Below, one piece after another: positions 9,956-22,838 of a stretch of 64,000 nt of DNA. The DNA comes from Petunia secreta. Its lineage: Eukaryota; Streptophyta; Magnoliopsida; Solanales; Solanaceae. Position numbers and translations under genes: made by a program. The stretch lies in the NCBI GenBank assembly GCA_029990175.1, contig JARKIP010000023.1, positions 22,587,501-22,651,500 of the forward strand. Reading direction: 5' to 3'. Position 1 is the first letter of the stretch; the number at the start of each line of letters is the position of its first letter. The notes beneath the pieces were generated by a model. It saw only the letters and a program-made list of their open reading frames with translations, ran no database searches and had not been told where the DNA came from.

Positions 9956-11906
9956 TCATGCAAGATCCTTGCCTTTTCCATCCAAAGGTGCAAGTGGAGG
10001 CTCGACATCTATCTTCTTCCTCTCAGCCTGTGCTCGGAGAGCCTCCTTAATAGACAAGTGAGTTGCGAGCTGGAACTGGAAATTCTCCAGCATATTAGTG
10101 GGGTTAATAGTAGGACTCAGGGTAACATCATCAACATCAAAGTCCATGGCTTGTGTAACCACCACATCATGTCTAAAGTCCCCGGCCTCCTTTTCCTAAG
10201 CTCTGTTGAAGAGTTTAGCAAGAGCCTTGGAACTAGAGGGTCCAAACATAGTAGTAGAAGCCAGTAGTAGAGCTGAAAAAGACTGAACAATAGGAGGAAC
10301 ATGTGGTATAGTTGCATGAGTGAGTGGTAGGCCAATAGGTGCAACAAGGACCTTTTGTTTGGTCCGGAGTGAAGCTTTCTTCTGTGTCTCAATCAAACTT
10401 CGAGGTACCTTGAAGCCCGTACTTAGTTTGTGATCTATGGTGATATAGTAAGCAGTTAGCTCCCGCAGGACTTTCCTCATGTCCGCAATATCTGTCTTGG
10501 TTCCCTATACTACTTTGGTATGCCTCACAATGACCTTAGTGTGTTCCCTAAGTGCTTTTGTGTTATTCTCATGGGCTACAGTGTGAGCATTCATGGCCTG
10601 GATCATCTCGGTAAATTGATCCGTAGAAACAGCCGAAGATGTAGGAGCAAGTGGTGGCTGGATTTGTGGTAAGCTGGAAATGAGATTCCTGATCTCATCC
10701 ATCTTAGCACTAAAGTTATGCACTTCCCGAGTCTGACCCACAGGGATAGTGCCAGCATGAATACCAGTAGGCTCAGATCCAGGCTGAGAAGGCCTAGACT
10801 CGGGCTAGGGAGGGACTGCCTCAGAAATGGAAGGTACATCTGATGAAGGCGAGGGAATACCTGAAGAAACTTGTGGAGGATCTCTTTAACAACATAAAAA
10901 CTGAACTTGGAGACCGGCTCTGATTTGAAATCATATGGCCAAGTTGTACAACCATAGTGTGTCAAGTACTCGGTCAATGTGTGCGGGTATGGAAGGTTGT
11001 CTTTTTTGGAATGTGCCACTTCCACCATTTGTTTAACCATTTCTACCCCAAAATTAACCTTAATACCCGACATTGTACACCCTATTATCACGACTCTTTT
11101 GAAGGTGAGCTTGTTGTCTTACTCGGTGGGTCGAATTCTTGAGATGATGATGTAGTGCCATCCCTTTGCCTCGAAATTAAGACCGACCTGCACAATTTGC
11201 ACTCCATTCTGCTTCCAATGTGGATTCAGTTCTCTACCAATGATTGGTAATGACCATACTCTTTGTTCAGCCTCAGACATGTCCAATTTTGCCTTGTGTC
11301 ACGTTCGGGAGAAGTTATTCATCTTGAAGTATATTTGTATGGCCCCAGTGGACACATCAACATACTTCTCCCTGCAAAACACAGTTAAATCACCTTTTAT
11401 ATTTATGGCCAAGTTTTCATAGAATTCAGGTATCATGTCTTCATTGGCTAGTGGCAACGATCTCCTCAGCAACCTATTCCACCTTGTCTTTAGGAATCTC
11501 TCATAGATCTTTGGATTTCTCTTTTCAACATCCTTCATCCCAATGACTCGCTCAGGTGTGACATGCCTAGAGTGGAACTTTTCATAATAAAGCCGACAAG
11601 CAGCTTTTGATCTGGACAATCATGGTCACTCTTTTGGTAAGTCATCAGCAGTAGAGGACTCACCTTCTTGAGCCTGGGGTTGCTCTCCCTTAGTTTCATT
11701 GTCACCCCCTCCTCTTGGGTAGGCTCAGGTTCCCTTTGTTCTTCCTATTGAGCATGTGAGAAAGAAGATTCTTGTCTCTACTTCTTTCTTGTTTCAGCTC
11801 TTGTTTGCCTTGTCAAATTAGCCAAGGATTCATCATCTTGCGCATCATCATCAGAAGAGGGTGGTGTTGCTTGAGGTTGTTTCCTTTTGTTGCTTTGCTT
11901 TGGCAT
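9956..11906 (-). pseudogene. AthB third ORF (Athila env-position gene), broken
   Basis: The ORF lies between integrase and the 3' LTR, where Athila elements carry an extra ORF often called env-like. The start at 11906 is chosen because it follows a CAG acceptor-like site by a few bases and opens a Lys/Gln-rich N-terminus (PKQSNKRKQPQ). A central domain (about 11619-10900: KFHSRHVTPERV, WNRLLRRS, WHYIIISRIRPTE, LPYPHTLTEYLTHYG) resembles the plant transposon-protein domain common at this position. The C-terminal part (10741-9956) is probably coiled coil (MIQAMNAHTVAHENNTKALREHTK). At least three frame changes or stops occur. I see no clear membrane segment, so I do not call it an envelope. Confidence 0.65.
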
Positions 11907-13283
11907 TGTGTCTGCAACACGTAAAAACCATGCTTAGTGATGGATGACATGTTATGAAATGAAGAACAAGAAAAATTAATATTTATTGTTTAGGAACAGG
12001 GGAGGGCGCTCCGCCCTTGTGAAAGAACAAAGGCGGCAAGCTGCAGGATCCGTCATAGGCGGTCCGCCTCAGCGTTTACTGAGGCATGCAATTTCACTGT
12101 GCGCTCTGTCCTGCACCATAGGTGGGTCTGCCCTGAAACTTCAAAGAGGGCAATGCCAAGGAGGTAGTCTGCCTCTTTGCCAGGGCAGTCCACCTCTCCA
12201 AAGCCCAGAGAGTATATTTTTTTGCTTTAGCCAATTTTTGCAATGTTTTCAAAAGGGCGGTCCGCCTCAATGGTGAGGTGGTCCGCCCGTGCGGATTTTA
12301 TATGGGTCCGCCATTATTATTCACCACACTTTAAGGGCTTGTAAGTGTTTAAAACACAATCAAGTTAGCTTTTCAACATACCCCCAGAGCATTTCAACAT
12401 ACCCCAAGTGTAAATTACGCAAACCACAAGCAAGATGAACATGAATTTTTGGATTCCAAGTCACGATTTAACCAAGGTATGAATGAAATCTTAAAACCCT
12501 CTTCCAACTATTGGGTTTTCATGCTTTGAACATATTTAGGCCAATTAACATTCTCAACAATTTTTACAATTCCAAGCAACCAAATATAGAGGATTCAACT
12601 CATGGGTTCAAATTCCAATTCAAATTCAAGCTTTCAAAGGTATAAATTCTAACTCTTAACCTTCCCCCAACTAGATATGGAGCATGGGTTAACAAGTTGA
12701 GCACAATATTGGTAGCTACAACTAAGTTATGATACAACTAAATTAATCATACTCCTAAATATAAGAATTTAAGCAAAATTAAAGAAAAACTAAAGGTTTG
12801 TGCAAATACCCGAATTTCAAGTGAGGATTGAAGCTTGAGTGTGGATTGTATGTTGGTTAATGTGTGTTGTTAGTGATGGGGATGGGATTTTTGTGATGGT
12901 ATGGCGATATTTGGCCTTAAGATGTTTTGAAGTTTTGTGAAATTGTGAGAATAATGAGGAAAGAGGGTGTTGTGGGGGTTTAAAAACCCGATCGGGTCAG
13001 GTTGACCTGCTTGGGGCGGTCCGTCTCCCTTTTTCCTCTTACAGGCTTGTGCACACACACAAACTTACCTAGGGTGGTCCGCCCTCACCACACTTAGCCA
13101 TATTTTGAAAATTTTCCAAGTGGCAAGTCACAGCACATTTGACGGCGGTCCGCCATGCCACATGGGCGGTCCACCTAAAAAATTTCCAGACTTTCATTCA
13201 ATTCGCTTGCTTCTTTCCTCGTCTCTTGTTTTACTCACTCCACGGTACGTGCACATTGAACAATTATTTATGCTAAAAACTTG
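11907..13283 (-). repeat. AthB pre-ORF3 spacer with GGCGGTCCGCC palindromes
   Basis: A non-coding leader between integrase and the third ORF. Clusters of imperfect palindromes of the type GGCGGTCCGCC occur at about 12000-12310 and 13010-13175, the same motif as in the LTR at 7905-8120. A minus-strand TATATAAAA-like motif lies at 12296-12304, inside the first cluster. Between the clusters (12320-13000) I see only AT-rich unassigned sequence. Confidence 0.6.
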
Positions 13284-13323
13284 GGTTGCCTCAAAAGAAG
13301 CATCTAAGTTATCGTCGGGGCAC
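13284..13323 (-). other. Conserved 40-bp box after pol (AthB copy)
   Basis: It aligns with 30401-30440 (AthC) and 53895-53935 (AthD). In element sense the common parts are GTGCC-CGACG-TAA, then GCTTCT and GAGGCAACC. It sits just downstream of integrase in all three elements and has no open frame shared by all. Confidence 0.6.
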
Positions 13324-13389
13324 AAAAATATTAATTCCTTCTATCACATCTCATCAAGATCGATGCACGCCACTTCACCAACTTCGACG

Positions 13390-14560
13390 TCACATACCAA
13401 TTTATGTTTCACACGATGTCCATTCACCCAGAAGCTCCTACCATATTTTTTAGACTCCAAATCCACATAGAAATAAGGCGTAATACCAACCACCTTGAAT
13501 GGACCCGTCTATTTGGATCTAAGCTTCCCGGGGAACAATTTTAGCATTGAATCAAATAAGAGCACTAAGTACCCAACCTTGAACGGCTGGTTCCAAATCT
13601 TTGAATCATGAGACACCTTCATCTTCTCCTTGTATAACATGGCATTTTCATATGCCAAGAACCAAAATTCATCAAGCTCATTCAAGTGAGAGAATCTTGC
13701 ATTTGCGGCATCTCCCCAATCCATATTCAATTTCTTCAACGCCCACAAGGCCTCTTGCTCTAGTTCAATCGGAAATGGCAAGCTTTCCCGAATACCAACT
13801 TGAATGGAGACATCCCAATTAGAGACTTGTAAGTGGTCTGATATGCCCACAAAGCATCATCAAGCTTTTTAATCCAATCAGTTCTATGTGCATTAATCGT
13901 CTTTGCTAAAATTCTCTTGCTCTCCCGGTTGGAGACTTCAACTTGACCACTTGTTTGAGGGTGGTAGGGAGTTCCAACCTTGTGTCTCACTCCATATTTT
14001 TGGAGGAGATTTGTAAAGGCTCGGTTGCAAAAATGGCTCCCATCATCACTAATAATAGCACGAGGAGTCCGACATCTCAAAAAATGTTCTTCTTCAATAA
14101 TGCAAGTACGCTCTTGGCTTCATTTTTGGGGAGCAGAACCGCTTCCACCATTTTTAAACGTGATCCACTGCTACCAAGATATACTTGTTTCCATAAGAAC
14201 TCACAAATGACCCCATAAAGTCTATCATTCAAACATCGAACAACTCCCCTTCAACAATTGGATTCATCGGCATTTCATGCTTTCTAGAAATTCCACCCAT
14301 CCATTGGCATTGATCACAAATTTTTACCCAAGCATGGGCATCCTTGTGCAAAGTTGGCCTAAGAAGCCACATTCTAACACTTTGGCCGCCGTTCTCATTC
14401 CCCCATGATGCCCTCCATATGAAGAAGAGTGGCATCCTTCCATTATAGCTTCTTGTTTAGACTCGGCAACACACCTCTAGATGATTCCATCAACACACAC
14501 CCTAAAGAAATAGGGCTCATCGCAATAATAAAATCTTGCATCCTTATCTAGCTTCTTCTT
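13390..14560 (-). pseudogene. AthB integrase
   Basis: Integrase inserts element cDNA into DNA. In order on the minus strand: the zinc domain (about 14450-14229, HSSSYGGHHGG and CDQCQ), the catalytic core (about 14200-13760, SDDGSHFCNR with the second Asp, and the Glu in VEVSNRES), then the C-terminal part ending in the GKLRSK/GPF-type motif near 13500. The core (13760-14080) and C-terminal (13509-13850) frames are separated by frameshifts. No chromodomain is seen, as expected for Athila. Confidence 0.8.
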
Positions 14561-15311
14561 TTGGGAGAAATTGAAGTCTTCAGGATACACTCCACCTACT
14601 ATGAATCTTTCTAAGTCACTGTACTAAGGAATGGTTACCCAAGACACGGCCAAGATTCTCTCATCCGGAATGCATCATTCACCTTAACTTCTTCTTTCGA
14701 ACGACCCTTTTCTTCTAAGCGGGACAAGTGATCCACCACTTGGTTTTCGGTCCTTTTTCTATCAAGAACTTCAATGTCAAACTCTTGGAGGAGTAACACC
14801 CACCGAATAAGCCTTGCCTTCGAATCTTTCTTTACCATTAAGTACCGGATGGCGGAGTGATTGGTATGCAAAATTATGTTTGATCCCATCAAGTAGGACC
14901 GAAACTTTTCAAAGGCAAACACAATTTCCAAGAGCTTTTTTCAGTCACTGTGTAGTTCAAATGAGCCTCGTTCATTGTTTTGCTTGCATAGCAGATGGGA
15001 TGAAATATCTTGTCCACCCTTTGTCCTAGCACGGCCACCTAGGAAACGTCACTAGCATCACACATTAGCTCGAACAGGAGCTTTCATTTTGGGCTCATAA
15101 TTATTGGTGCGTTGTCAACCTTGTCAACCTCTTCTTCACTTCTTCAAAGGCCTACAAACAAGCTCTATTGAACACAAACTTGGTATCTTTTTCGAGGAGC
15201 TTGCATAAAGGGTTCACGACCTTTCAAAAATTTGATGAACCGATAGTAGAATCTGGAATGCCCGAAGAAATTTCTAACCCCGTCATTGAAGATGGAAGCT
15301 TTGATATCACC
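14561..15311 (-). pseudogene. AthB RNase H
   Basis: The RNase H domain that follows RT. Clear family residues occur at 14931-14635: FAFEKFRSYLMGSNIILHTNHSAIRYL, then LQEFDIEVLDRKRTENQVVDHLSRLE. The Asp expected in the TDH motif is Asn (TNH). Upstream (15300-14940) the frame is broken by stops and indels. Confidence 0.75.
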
Positions 15312-16557
15312 TTAATTTTGGCTTGGCACACCTCGATGCCCTTTTTTGGAAACTTTGTATCCCAACACAATACCTTCTTGTACTAGGAAATGGCAATTTT
15401 CCCAATTGAGTACAAGCCTTGTTTCCTCACATCTTTCTAGCACCTTCTCCAAATTTGATAATCGATCGTCAAATGAATCTCCAACCGCCGAGAAGTCATC
15501 CATGAATACTTCAAGGAATTTTTCTACCATGTCATGAAAAAGGGCTAGCATATAACTTTGAAACGTGGCTGGAGCATTGTAAAGACCAAATGGCATCTTA
15601 CAGAATGCAAAAGGGCCTAATGGACAAATGAAAGTGGTCATGTCTTGGTCATCGGCTTCGATGGATATTTGAGTATGGCCGGAGTATCTATCCAAGAACC
15701 AACAGTAAGCATGACCCGCCAAACGATCAAGCATTTGGTCAATGAATGGCAAGGGGAAATGGTCTTTCCTTGTTGCGGTGTTAAGCTTGCAATAATCTAT
15801 ACACACTCTCTACCCGGTCACAGGTCTAGTAGCTATTGACTCTCCTTCTAATCGACTTGAACAACATATACGGATCCCCTCCACCCCTTTTTTCTTTTCC
15901 TTTCTCATTAAGAATCACTGTCATCCCTCCTTTCTTCGGTACACATTGCACCGGTGATACCCATTTGCTATCGGACAACGGGACAATAACGCTCGCATCT
16001 AACCACTTGTTGATCTGCTCTTTCACCACTTCTTGCATAGGAGGATTCAAACTCCATTGATGTTCCACACTCATTTTAAATCTCTCTTCAAGCATAAACT
16101 TATGAGTACACACCCCCGGGTCAATCCCCTTTATATCTGCTAATGTCCACCCTATTGCTTTTATCCTACGCTTAACCACCTCAACAAGTTTGGGTTCATG
16201 GGTTTTGATTAAGTGGGAAGAAATGATTATGGGTAGAGTGGAGTTTGGGCCGAGGAAGTTATATCTCAAGTGGGATGGTAGGACTTTTCGCTCAAGCTTT
16301 GGTGGTTCTTCTACGGACGTTTTTGTTGGTGGAGTTTCTCGGTTTTTGAGGTATAAGGATAGCTTTTTGGGCACATATGGTTTGGATCCAAAACCCTCTA
16401 ACGCCTTCAAAAACTCCGCCACACTTTCTTCACAATCCACATCCATGTTCCAATTCACCGCCGCCAAAGTGTCTTCTTGACTAACTAAGACACTTTCTTT
16501 TTCAACAAGCGCTTCAACTACCAAATCAACATATGAACAAGTGGCATCATCATCCAT
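15312..16557 (-). pseudogene. AthB reverse transcriptase
   Basis: RT copies element RNA into DNA. The N-terminal part (16557-15826) includes LPSHLRYNFLG, KAIGWTLADIKGI, HKFMLEE and the block DSKWVSPVQCVPKKGG. After a frameshift near 15820 the core continues (15806-15312): CIDYCKLNTATRKDHFPLPF, MPFGLYNAPATF and the active site FMDDF at 15492-15506. DY to DR and SGYNQ to SGHTQ changes mark decay in the fingers. T2 sits just upstream, between RT and protease. Confidence 0.85.
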
Positions 16558-16578
16558 GGGTTACTTCAAAGGCTTTGC

Positions 16579-17081
16579 TGTGTGGGAAAAAATACGTTAC
16601 CTACTATTATGGGGATACAAGTGCAGCTGGCGAGATTAGACTTATCTTACAAGTCACCGGGCGCAGAGGATACACTCCTGCTCCTAGAGCCAACGATCAT
16701 TTAGGTGGCACGGCCATAGGATGCAGGATATACATCCCACCGCCTTAGGTTTACAGTTTCCTAGTTAGGATTTAGTATATACCACCGCCTTGAGTTATAG
16801 GCCCATATTTTTTTTAGTCTTTGTATTTTACCTTGTTTAGGACTTTGTATCACTACTATAAATACCCCTCCTTACATTGTATTGTACATAAGGCGATTCA
16901 CCACAAAATCTGGCTATTCTCAAGGAATAAGAATACTCTACCTTCTCTTGCTTATTTCGTCTTGTGTATTCATTATTGTTATCATCGTATTTAATTACTT
17001 TTCGGTCGTAATTTCTGTATTGCTTGTGACCCCAGCCATAATTAATTGTTTAACCTAGATGTAAAATTATAGACATAAACA
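16579..17081 (+). repeat. T2 5' LTR
   Basis: 503 bp, TGTGTGGG...AAACA. The TATA box TATAAATA is at 16857-16864, followed by a TTGTATTGTACA stretch near the expected R region. Confidence 0.92.
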
Positions 17082-17084
17082 GTT

Positions 17085-17102
17085 TGGCGCCCACTGTGGG
17101 GC
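17085..17102 (+). other. T2 primer-binding site (tRNA-Lys)
   Basis: TGGCGCCCACTGTGGGGC, three bases after the LTR. It complements the 3' end of a plant tRNA-Lys(CUU) with one mismatch as I recall that tRNA. T3 has the same site at 42044-42061. Confidence 0.8.
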
Positions 17103-17143
17103 CCATACTATTATAGGTATTCCATAAAGGAAAAGGCGCATTA

Positions 17144-18890
17144 ATGTTTGACGACGATAGCATTCCAAAGAATACTGCATACGCAGTAGATGAGTCGGTG
17201 AAGGAACTCGATGATCCTTGCATCCAACCTAAAGATCCCATCGGGCAGCCGAAAGATTCTTCTTAGGAACCGATCCCTGTTGCTAGTAATAGGGAAGAAG
17301 ACCGATCACTGGAAGGTAATCTCGAGTTCAAAACTTCCATTGTTAATCTACTCAAAACTATGTCAGATTGGGCGGAACAGAATTCAAACAACGTGATCGA
17401 AGGGGTACCTTGAAAGCTAGGATCAATGTTTGCTGGATCGTCTCAGAGGCCAGCATCCCCGAAAGGACCATCGCCCATGAACAATTCATCAGCATCCGTT
17501 CCTAGCTAGAGGCTCAATATTGATGCTACCTCTAGAGGCTCGTCAACAATCAAAAACCAAGACCTCAAAGGAGCTCCTGTCATCCAGGACCTTATAAAGG
17601 AGATGAAGGCCATCCATGACCGACTTTTTAATGTGCCAGGTGCACCACCCCAAGTTACCACAGTAGATGAGCAGAAGTTTTACAAACATGCCTACAAAGC
17701 ATGTGCCGCACCGTTCCGCATACCAAAGCACTTCCGCTTGCTGGATAACTTGAAGTATGACGGAACGACTTACCCGCACAAGCATATTGCTGTATATTAT
17801 ACGACTTTGAAGAGTAACAAGATTATCGAGGAAGAAATCCAGTCCGCCTTGGTGAATATATTCGGTTCGACCTTGACTAAAGGGGGCCTCACTTGGTATA
17901 CTCAGCTACCAATGGGATCTATCGAGTCATTCACTCAAACACAAGACTTGTTCAAAAAGCGCATTCTGGTGCCCACAAGCGGGAGAAGCGCATGGAAGAT
18001 TTCTTCAAGATATGTCAGCAGGACAACAAGCTGCTAAAGGACTACCTTGACAGATTTCAGAAAGAACACATGGAGCTTCTTCAGTCCTTGACAATATCAC
18101 TGTCGTAGCCTTTGGCAAGATTTTATATTCAAAGGGATCGTTGGCCACCACGGAGTTGCAGTGGAGTTTAATCCAGCACCCAATGACCACATGGAGCAGT
18201 TTGCACCAGAGGTACACGGAGAAGCTTCGCCTTGAGCCCAGAGAATCATGCGCCCCGAGGAAATTCGAACAACCATCCAAGACGTCATTCGCAAAGGACA
18301 GAAATGGGGATATGTGGAGGAGTCTTGAGTGGGAGATAAAGGGAAGCGGAATAGGAGAGATTATAGGGATGATTTTCCAAAATGGGAAGATAGTGGTAAA
18401 GCCTCGACTCCGTCAACCAAGGGGTCACTCCGTGTGGAGTGGGTTCCTGATCGGTTCGAAGAGTTGGGATTGCGAGTCAACGCCGTAGAGTTCGTTAGGG
18501 ATCATATGAAGGATGGCTAAATATGTTGGCCAAGAAATTTAAGGGCCGAATCAGGCGAAAGAAATAAGAATCTTTATTGTAATTTTCATAGGGACCACAG
18601 GCACGATACTGCTGGGTTCAGAGCATTAATCTTGGAAGTCATAGGTTTTTTGAATAAAGGTTATCTCAAGGACCTGCTCAGTGACAGGGGAAAGCAAAAT
18701 TTCACCAAAAGCGATAGCCAAGACGGACCGCCAGATTTACCTGACCCTGAGAGGTCTATCAACGTCATAATTGGAGGTCGAACATTGCTCAAAGGGTCAA
18801 ACGACAGTGTGGTAGCACCCCGTAAGGATCTTACTCGAGATGAGACGATTATGTTCGGCGATGATGATAGCATCAGTTGCAATGCTCCGC
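17144..18890 (+). pseudogene. T2 gag pseudogene
   Basis: Gag polyprotein. The ATG at 17144 lies about 40 bases after the primer site, in the same place as in T3. The N-terminal spacer has stops at about 17263 and 17412. The gag domain is open at 17603-18037 (KFYKHAYKACAAPFRIPKHFRL, KYDGTTYP, WYTQLPMGSIESF). A frameshift near 17965 moves the rest to 17893-18108. Towards the C-terminus a CHHC-type knuckle (CNFHRDHRHDTAG at about 18575-18615) has its last Cys replaced by Phe. It continues into the protease. Confidence 0.85.
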
Positions 18891-19412
18891 ACCATGATGC
18901 CTTGGTTATCACACACAAGATGGAAGATACGGATGTCAAACACATCTTGGCCGACGCCGATAGCACCATAAACCTCATCAGATGGGATACACTACAGGCG
19001 ATGGGGCTCGAGGATAGAATTGTACCGAGTGTCTACACGCTCACTGGCTTCAATAACTCTTGTAAAAGATCTGTCGGTAAATTAACCCTACTATTCACCT
19101 GCCAGGTGTAGATTATGTTTCATCTTTAAGGTAATCAATGGGGGCGCTCCTTACAATGCAATCATCAGGCAGCCATGGATCCATCAAGTCAAAGCAGTAC
19201 CATCTACATGGCACAAAAAGTTGAAATACCCTACCTAATGGGGAATAAAGGAAGTTAACGGTGATCAGGAAACAACAAGCGAGTGTTACACGGCCACAAT
19301 TTTGCGAGCAGCTGTCCCTATGGAAGTGCCCGTAATGAACACCTCAGAAGTCCCCGAAGACCCTAAAACTGCAATCAGCCAAGACTACGATTCAGACGGT
19401 ATGATTGATTGA
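18891..19412 (+). pseudogene. T2 protease remnant
   Basis: The motif region reads ILADADSTINLIRWDTLQAMGL (18950-19020), where Tat proteases carry their D-S/T-G-like site and NLI segment. Later residues (RQPWIHQVKAVPSTWHKKLKYPT, about 19170-19240) match the normal protease end in T1 and T3. Frameshift near 19110. The frame stops at 19412 just before the G16 run, where RT would be expected to follow. Confidence 0.7.
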
Positions 19413-19420
19413 CGCTTTTC

Positions 19421-19436
19421 GGGGGGGGGGGGGGGG
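19421..19436 (+). repeat. G16 homopolymer
   Basis: Sixteen consecutive G at the point where T2 loses all RT, RNase H and integrase sequence. It may mark the deletion junction. Confidence 0.9.
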
Positions 19437-19439
19437 AGG

Positions 19440-20301
19440 AGTTGGGATGATTGGAAGTACTATTTTTTCAGAATATACTTTGTTTAGCCCTTTATTTCTT
19501 AGATTACAATATTTTCATGCTTCTACGATATGTTATGGGTTTTCACCTACAAAATTCCAAGCTCATCATCTTTATTAATAAACTACTATTCATATAGTCA
19601 ATTTTCTTTACAAATTAAGATCCATCTACGATCCAAATATTCATAGTCCAGGCCAAATACAAGCTGAAGCAATACACCCACTTTTCGTGAAAAAAGTAGG
19701 GTACACTACTCACTTAGAGCTAGATCACGTCTAGCTCAGCCACCATGCATTATTCATAAGTTGAACTCGTTAATTCAACAATTGCAGCTACAGGCCGATG
19801 GGGGGCACCTGTTCGTGTAGTGTCAGAAAGTCTTCAATACTCGAGTAACTAAGCAGAGACGTTCGAAGTCGGACGCAAAAGTGCATGTTATCACATGGGC
19901 TAAATTCGTCCCATTGTAGGCACAAACAACCATCTCCTACAGATGCAACATAGCCGCTGAACATTGATGCACAACAGACGTAATTGCCCAAAGCAGGCTG
20001 ACTAATAAATGTTCTAAAAATTAGAACATTCAGGATGATCGAAAGACATGTAATATTTAGGTGCACACGCCCACAAAGGTGCAACTTAACATTACTTATT
20101 TTTTACAGCGGAAATTAAAAAGCGTCACAAACAAGCAAACAAGTAATTCAAGTTAAAATGCCTTAGAACGGGCCCAAAACTATATCATTATGCCCGAAAA
20201 ACATGGGCAATTTGGTAACAACAAAGATGTGAGAGGAAAAAAATATAAGCATAGAAATCTCATCGTTCCTCTCTTGGGGGACTCCCTTCATCGGCAACAC
20301 C
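19440..20301 (+). other. T2 3' non-coding region with twin hairpins
   Basis: It aligns with 5990-6500 of T1. Stems: ACTTTT 19680-19685 with AAAAGT 19692-19697, and AGCTAGA 19718-19724 with TCTAGCT 19730-19736. No gene is seen. It ends where the antisense gene's stop codon lies. Confidence 0.6.
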
Positions 20302-22794
20302 CTACAAAGGTCCTGCTTCAGCAGCTGCAGGTTCCCCATTCAGCGTCTCATCTTCTTCTCCACTCCTTTCTTCAGAACCTTCATCAAGGTCAGGATAGAG
20401 CTGAGCATCTGCCTGAGCAAAAAATTTGGTATACGAGGCAATCTCAGCAGCTAGGTCTAAGTTAGGGTCATCACGAACCCAGAGGAGAGTGGCAAGAGCA
20501 GCTGCGATGTTTGCACGATCCACCTCTGCTATGCGATGAGCATTTAGAGCATTCATCTGTTGGTTCTTCAAACGACCATCATCACAGAGCTTCTCACGAA
20601 TCCGCTCAAGAGACTCCATTTTGCCTTACAATCTATCATTCTCATCTTGGAGGAAAGCGGAGAGACCCTGGGCATCCGAGACATATTTCTCGAAAGCATT
20701 CATCTTTCCCTCCATACCAGATAGTTGTCGCTGCAGGTCTTCCACGACCCCTTGCAGGCGATTCACATTGCTGAGATGAAGCTTCTCTGAAACATTGGCA
20801 TCTGTGAGGGAAGACTTAAGAGTCTCTACGGTCTGCCTACATTTGTGAATCTCGCCGGCCAGCGCATTTTCCAAGTTCCTACTCTTTAAGGCTTCTGCTC
20901 GTTAAGCATCACGAGTGTTCTGGAGTTCACCCTACAACTCTTCAGCCTTTTCTACAAAGGGTTGCAGGCTAGCAACTTGTCTGCGCAAGGCATCGACCTC
21001 CTCAGAAATATTTTCCTCCAGGCCACCCCGACGGAGAATCTCATGATACACCATCAACCCCTGGGGAGCGGGCAGAGAAAGAATTTAGTGGAGAGAAACG
21101 ATATTATGATTTGCACAAATAGGAAGGAAAGCTTACCCTAATAGAGCATCCAGTGGCGACCTCAAGCAGCTCCTGACAGTTATAGCTAGAAAGGTGTTCT
21201 TGTTCAGCAGGGCCAACAAATTTGGTGGTATGATCTGTCACAACCCTTGGAATCTACATTAAGTTAACCCTCATAGCAATAGGGATCACAACCTCCCGAG
21301 CTCCACCCACGGGTTCATGCACAACGTCTACGGCCACTTCTTTGCCAGGTCGATGTCGAACGGAATCAGAAGTTTCAGGGGCCGGAGTTGCCGCAGTGGG
21401 TTTTGAGTGCAAGTAGGAGATATCAATTTCTGAAAGCGCACAAAAAGATCATATTATCTCCATAAAAGGCGAAGCTCTATCCTGGCAAATGGGGCTCAAA
21501 AGAAATGACTGGAAGTACCATATCATCCTCTACACTAGCTTCTTCCTCAACTATGGGGGTTTTTTCAATCAAATGCCTACACTTTTGCATGGACAGACCA
21601 AGTTCAGCAGCAGCAAAAGAGGTTGTCTTTACGGTTTCAGACACGGGAATTCAGGGGACTTCACCCTCGCCATCAGAAATTATCAAGGTCTCACCGGCTG
21701 TCACAGCACTAGTAGACCTAGAAGATCTTCTCCTCTTCGAGGACCGAGAACTGCTCGCCCTCTCAAGTATTCTCCAACCAGACACCTGCACATTAGGCAA
21801 TAGAGCAATATACAGGGCAATAATCTTGATCTCCTTCTACGGGGGCATTTCACAACGAGAAAATCCTGAGGCGACAGCAAGTTAAGTGCAGAAATCAAGA
21901 GTTTTGGCAAAGAAGGGGATCTGACAGTAATGACTTAGCATGATCTCTCGCCCGCCAACCGTTCGTATTAGAGAAGGCAGTGAATGTCAGCAAATAAAGA
22001 GAGTTTCTTATAAAACTGACGATGATCTACATCATCAACCCATTATGGCTTAAGGAGATGTCACACACATTGTTCACTAAAGAAAAAAAGAGAGAAGAAG
22101 AAGGAGATCAGTTCGAAGCAACTGGAGGCAAAATATAAAGGCAAGTTTGAGAACGCTTACACTTTCTATTGAAGAACTCTGGAAAAGGAAGAGAGGATAC
22201 TATGTCAGCTGCCCGCATTGCGACGTACATGTACACCCAGTTACGGTCTTTTGAATCCTCACTATCGGGGAATACACCTTTCTTTCCTCGCTTTATGAAC
22301 ATTAGCATGTCTGCTTTATGAAGACGAGGAGAGTAAAAAGCCAGAAGATTGTCAAAGGAGAAGGCAACTTTGGCATAGTTGGCCAAGTGATCCAGTACGG
22401 CCTCTAAGCGCCAGACGGAGGGGCTGATCTGGCCCAAGCAGATATTGTAGCGGCGACATATGTCCTCGATGCTTAAGTGGACACACTTATTAAGGTAAAA
22501 CGTGAAAGGGTATGTATGAACCATTGAGTAACCAGCCTGATGTGAAGAAATTCTTTCCTCAACATCATGAACGATGATATTATCAAACTCAGGCCATTGA
22601 CATTCATGCTTGATACGCATCAAGTCATCCCTCGTAACCGCGGAAGGGTAGAATTCTACAGAAAGATTGCAGTTTTCACCCTCTTGTTTAGGGGTCTGGC
22701 CCAGCATGCGGTCATCGCTCTCAAAATTGAAGGAAGTGGTAAGATAATCTTGCACTCTAAAGTTTGCTGGAAGGAAGCTTGGTCCTTGGGCCAT
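20302..22794 (-). pseudogene. T2 antisense five-exon gene (gypsy-type transposon-domain protein)
   Basis: The gene lies opposite to the element's own genes. Exons by my reading, minus strand: 22794-22161, 22076-21939, 21865-21482, 21429-21137 and 21060-20302. They sum to 2208 nt (736 codons) in one frame with no frameshift but about seven stop codons (one in exon 2, two in exon 3, one in exon 4, three in exon 5). Start: ACCATGG context at 22794. Exon 1 encodes a compact domain (VHTYPFTFYLNKCVHLS, CLGQISPSVWRL, KKGVFPDSEDSKDRNWVY) resembling the plant domain called putative gypsy-type transposon (PF04195-like, from memory). Exon 3 has a basic SSKRRRSSRS patch, a possible nuclear signal. Exon 5 is a long probable coiled coil with an acidic end. 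The role is unknown. Splicing is inferred, but a second copy at 51119 supports it. Confidence 0.8.
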
Positions 22795-22838
22795 GGTTGT
22801 TTTCAAAATTGGGAAAATATTTTCTTGCACTTACGACC

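Noticed and set aside
13980..14210. Plus-strand frames over the Athila pol regions (for example 13980-14210, 33129-33332)
   Set aside because: They are shadows of the minus-strand integrase, RT and protease genes.
22108..22830. Start of the T2 antisense protein at 22830
   Set aside because: The upstream ATG is in frame in T2 but not in the T5 copy, whereas the ATG at 22794 is shared and has the better context.
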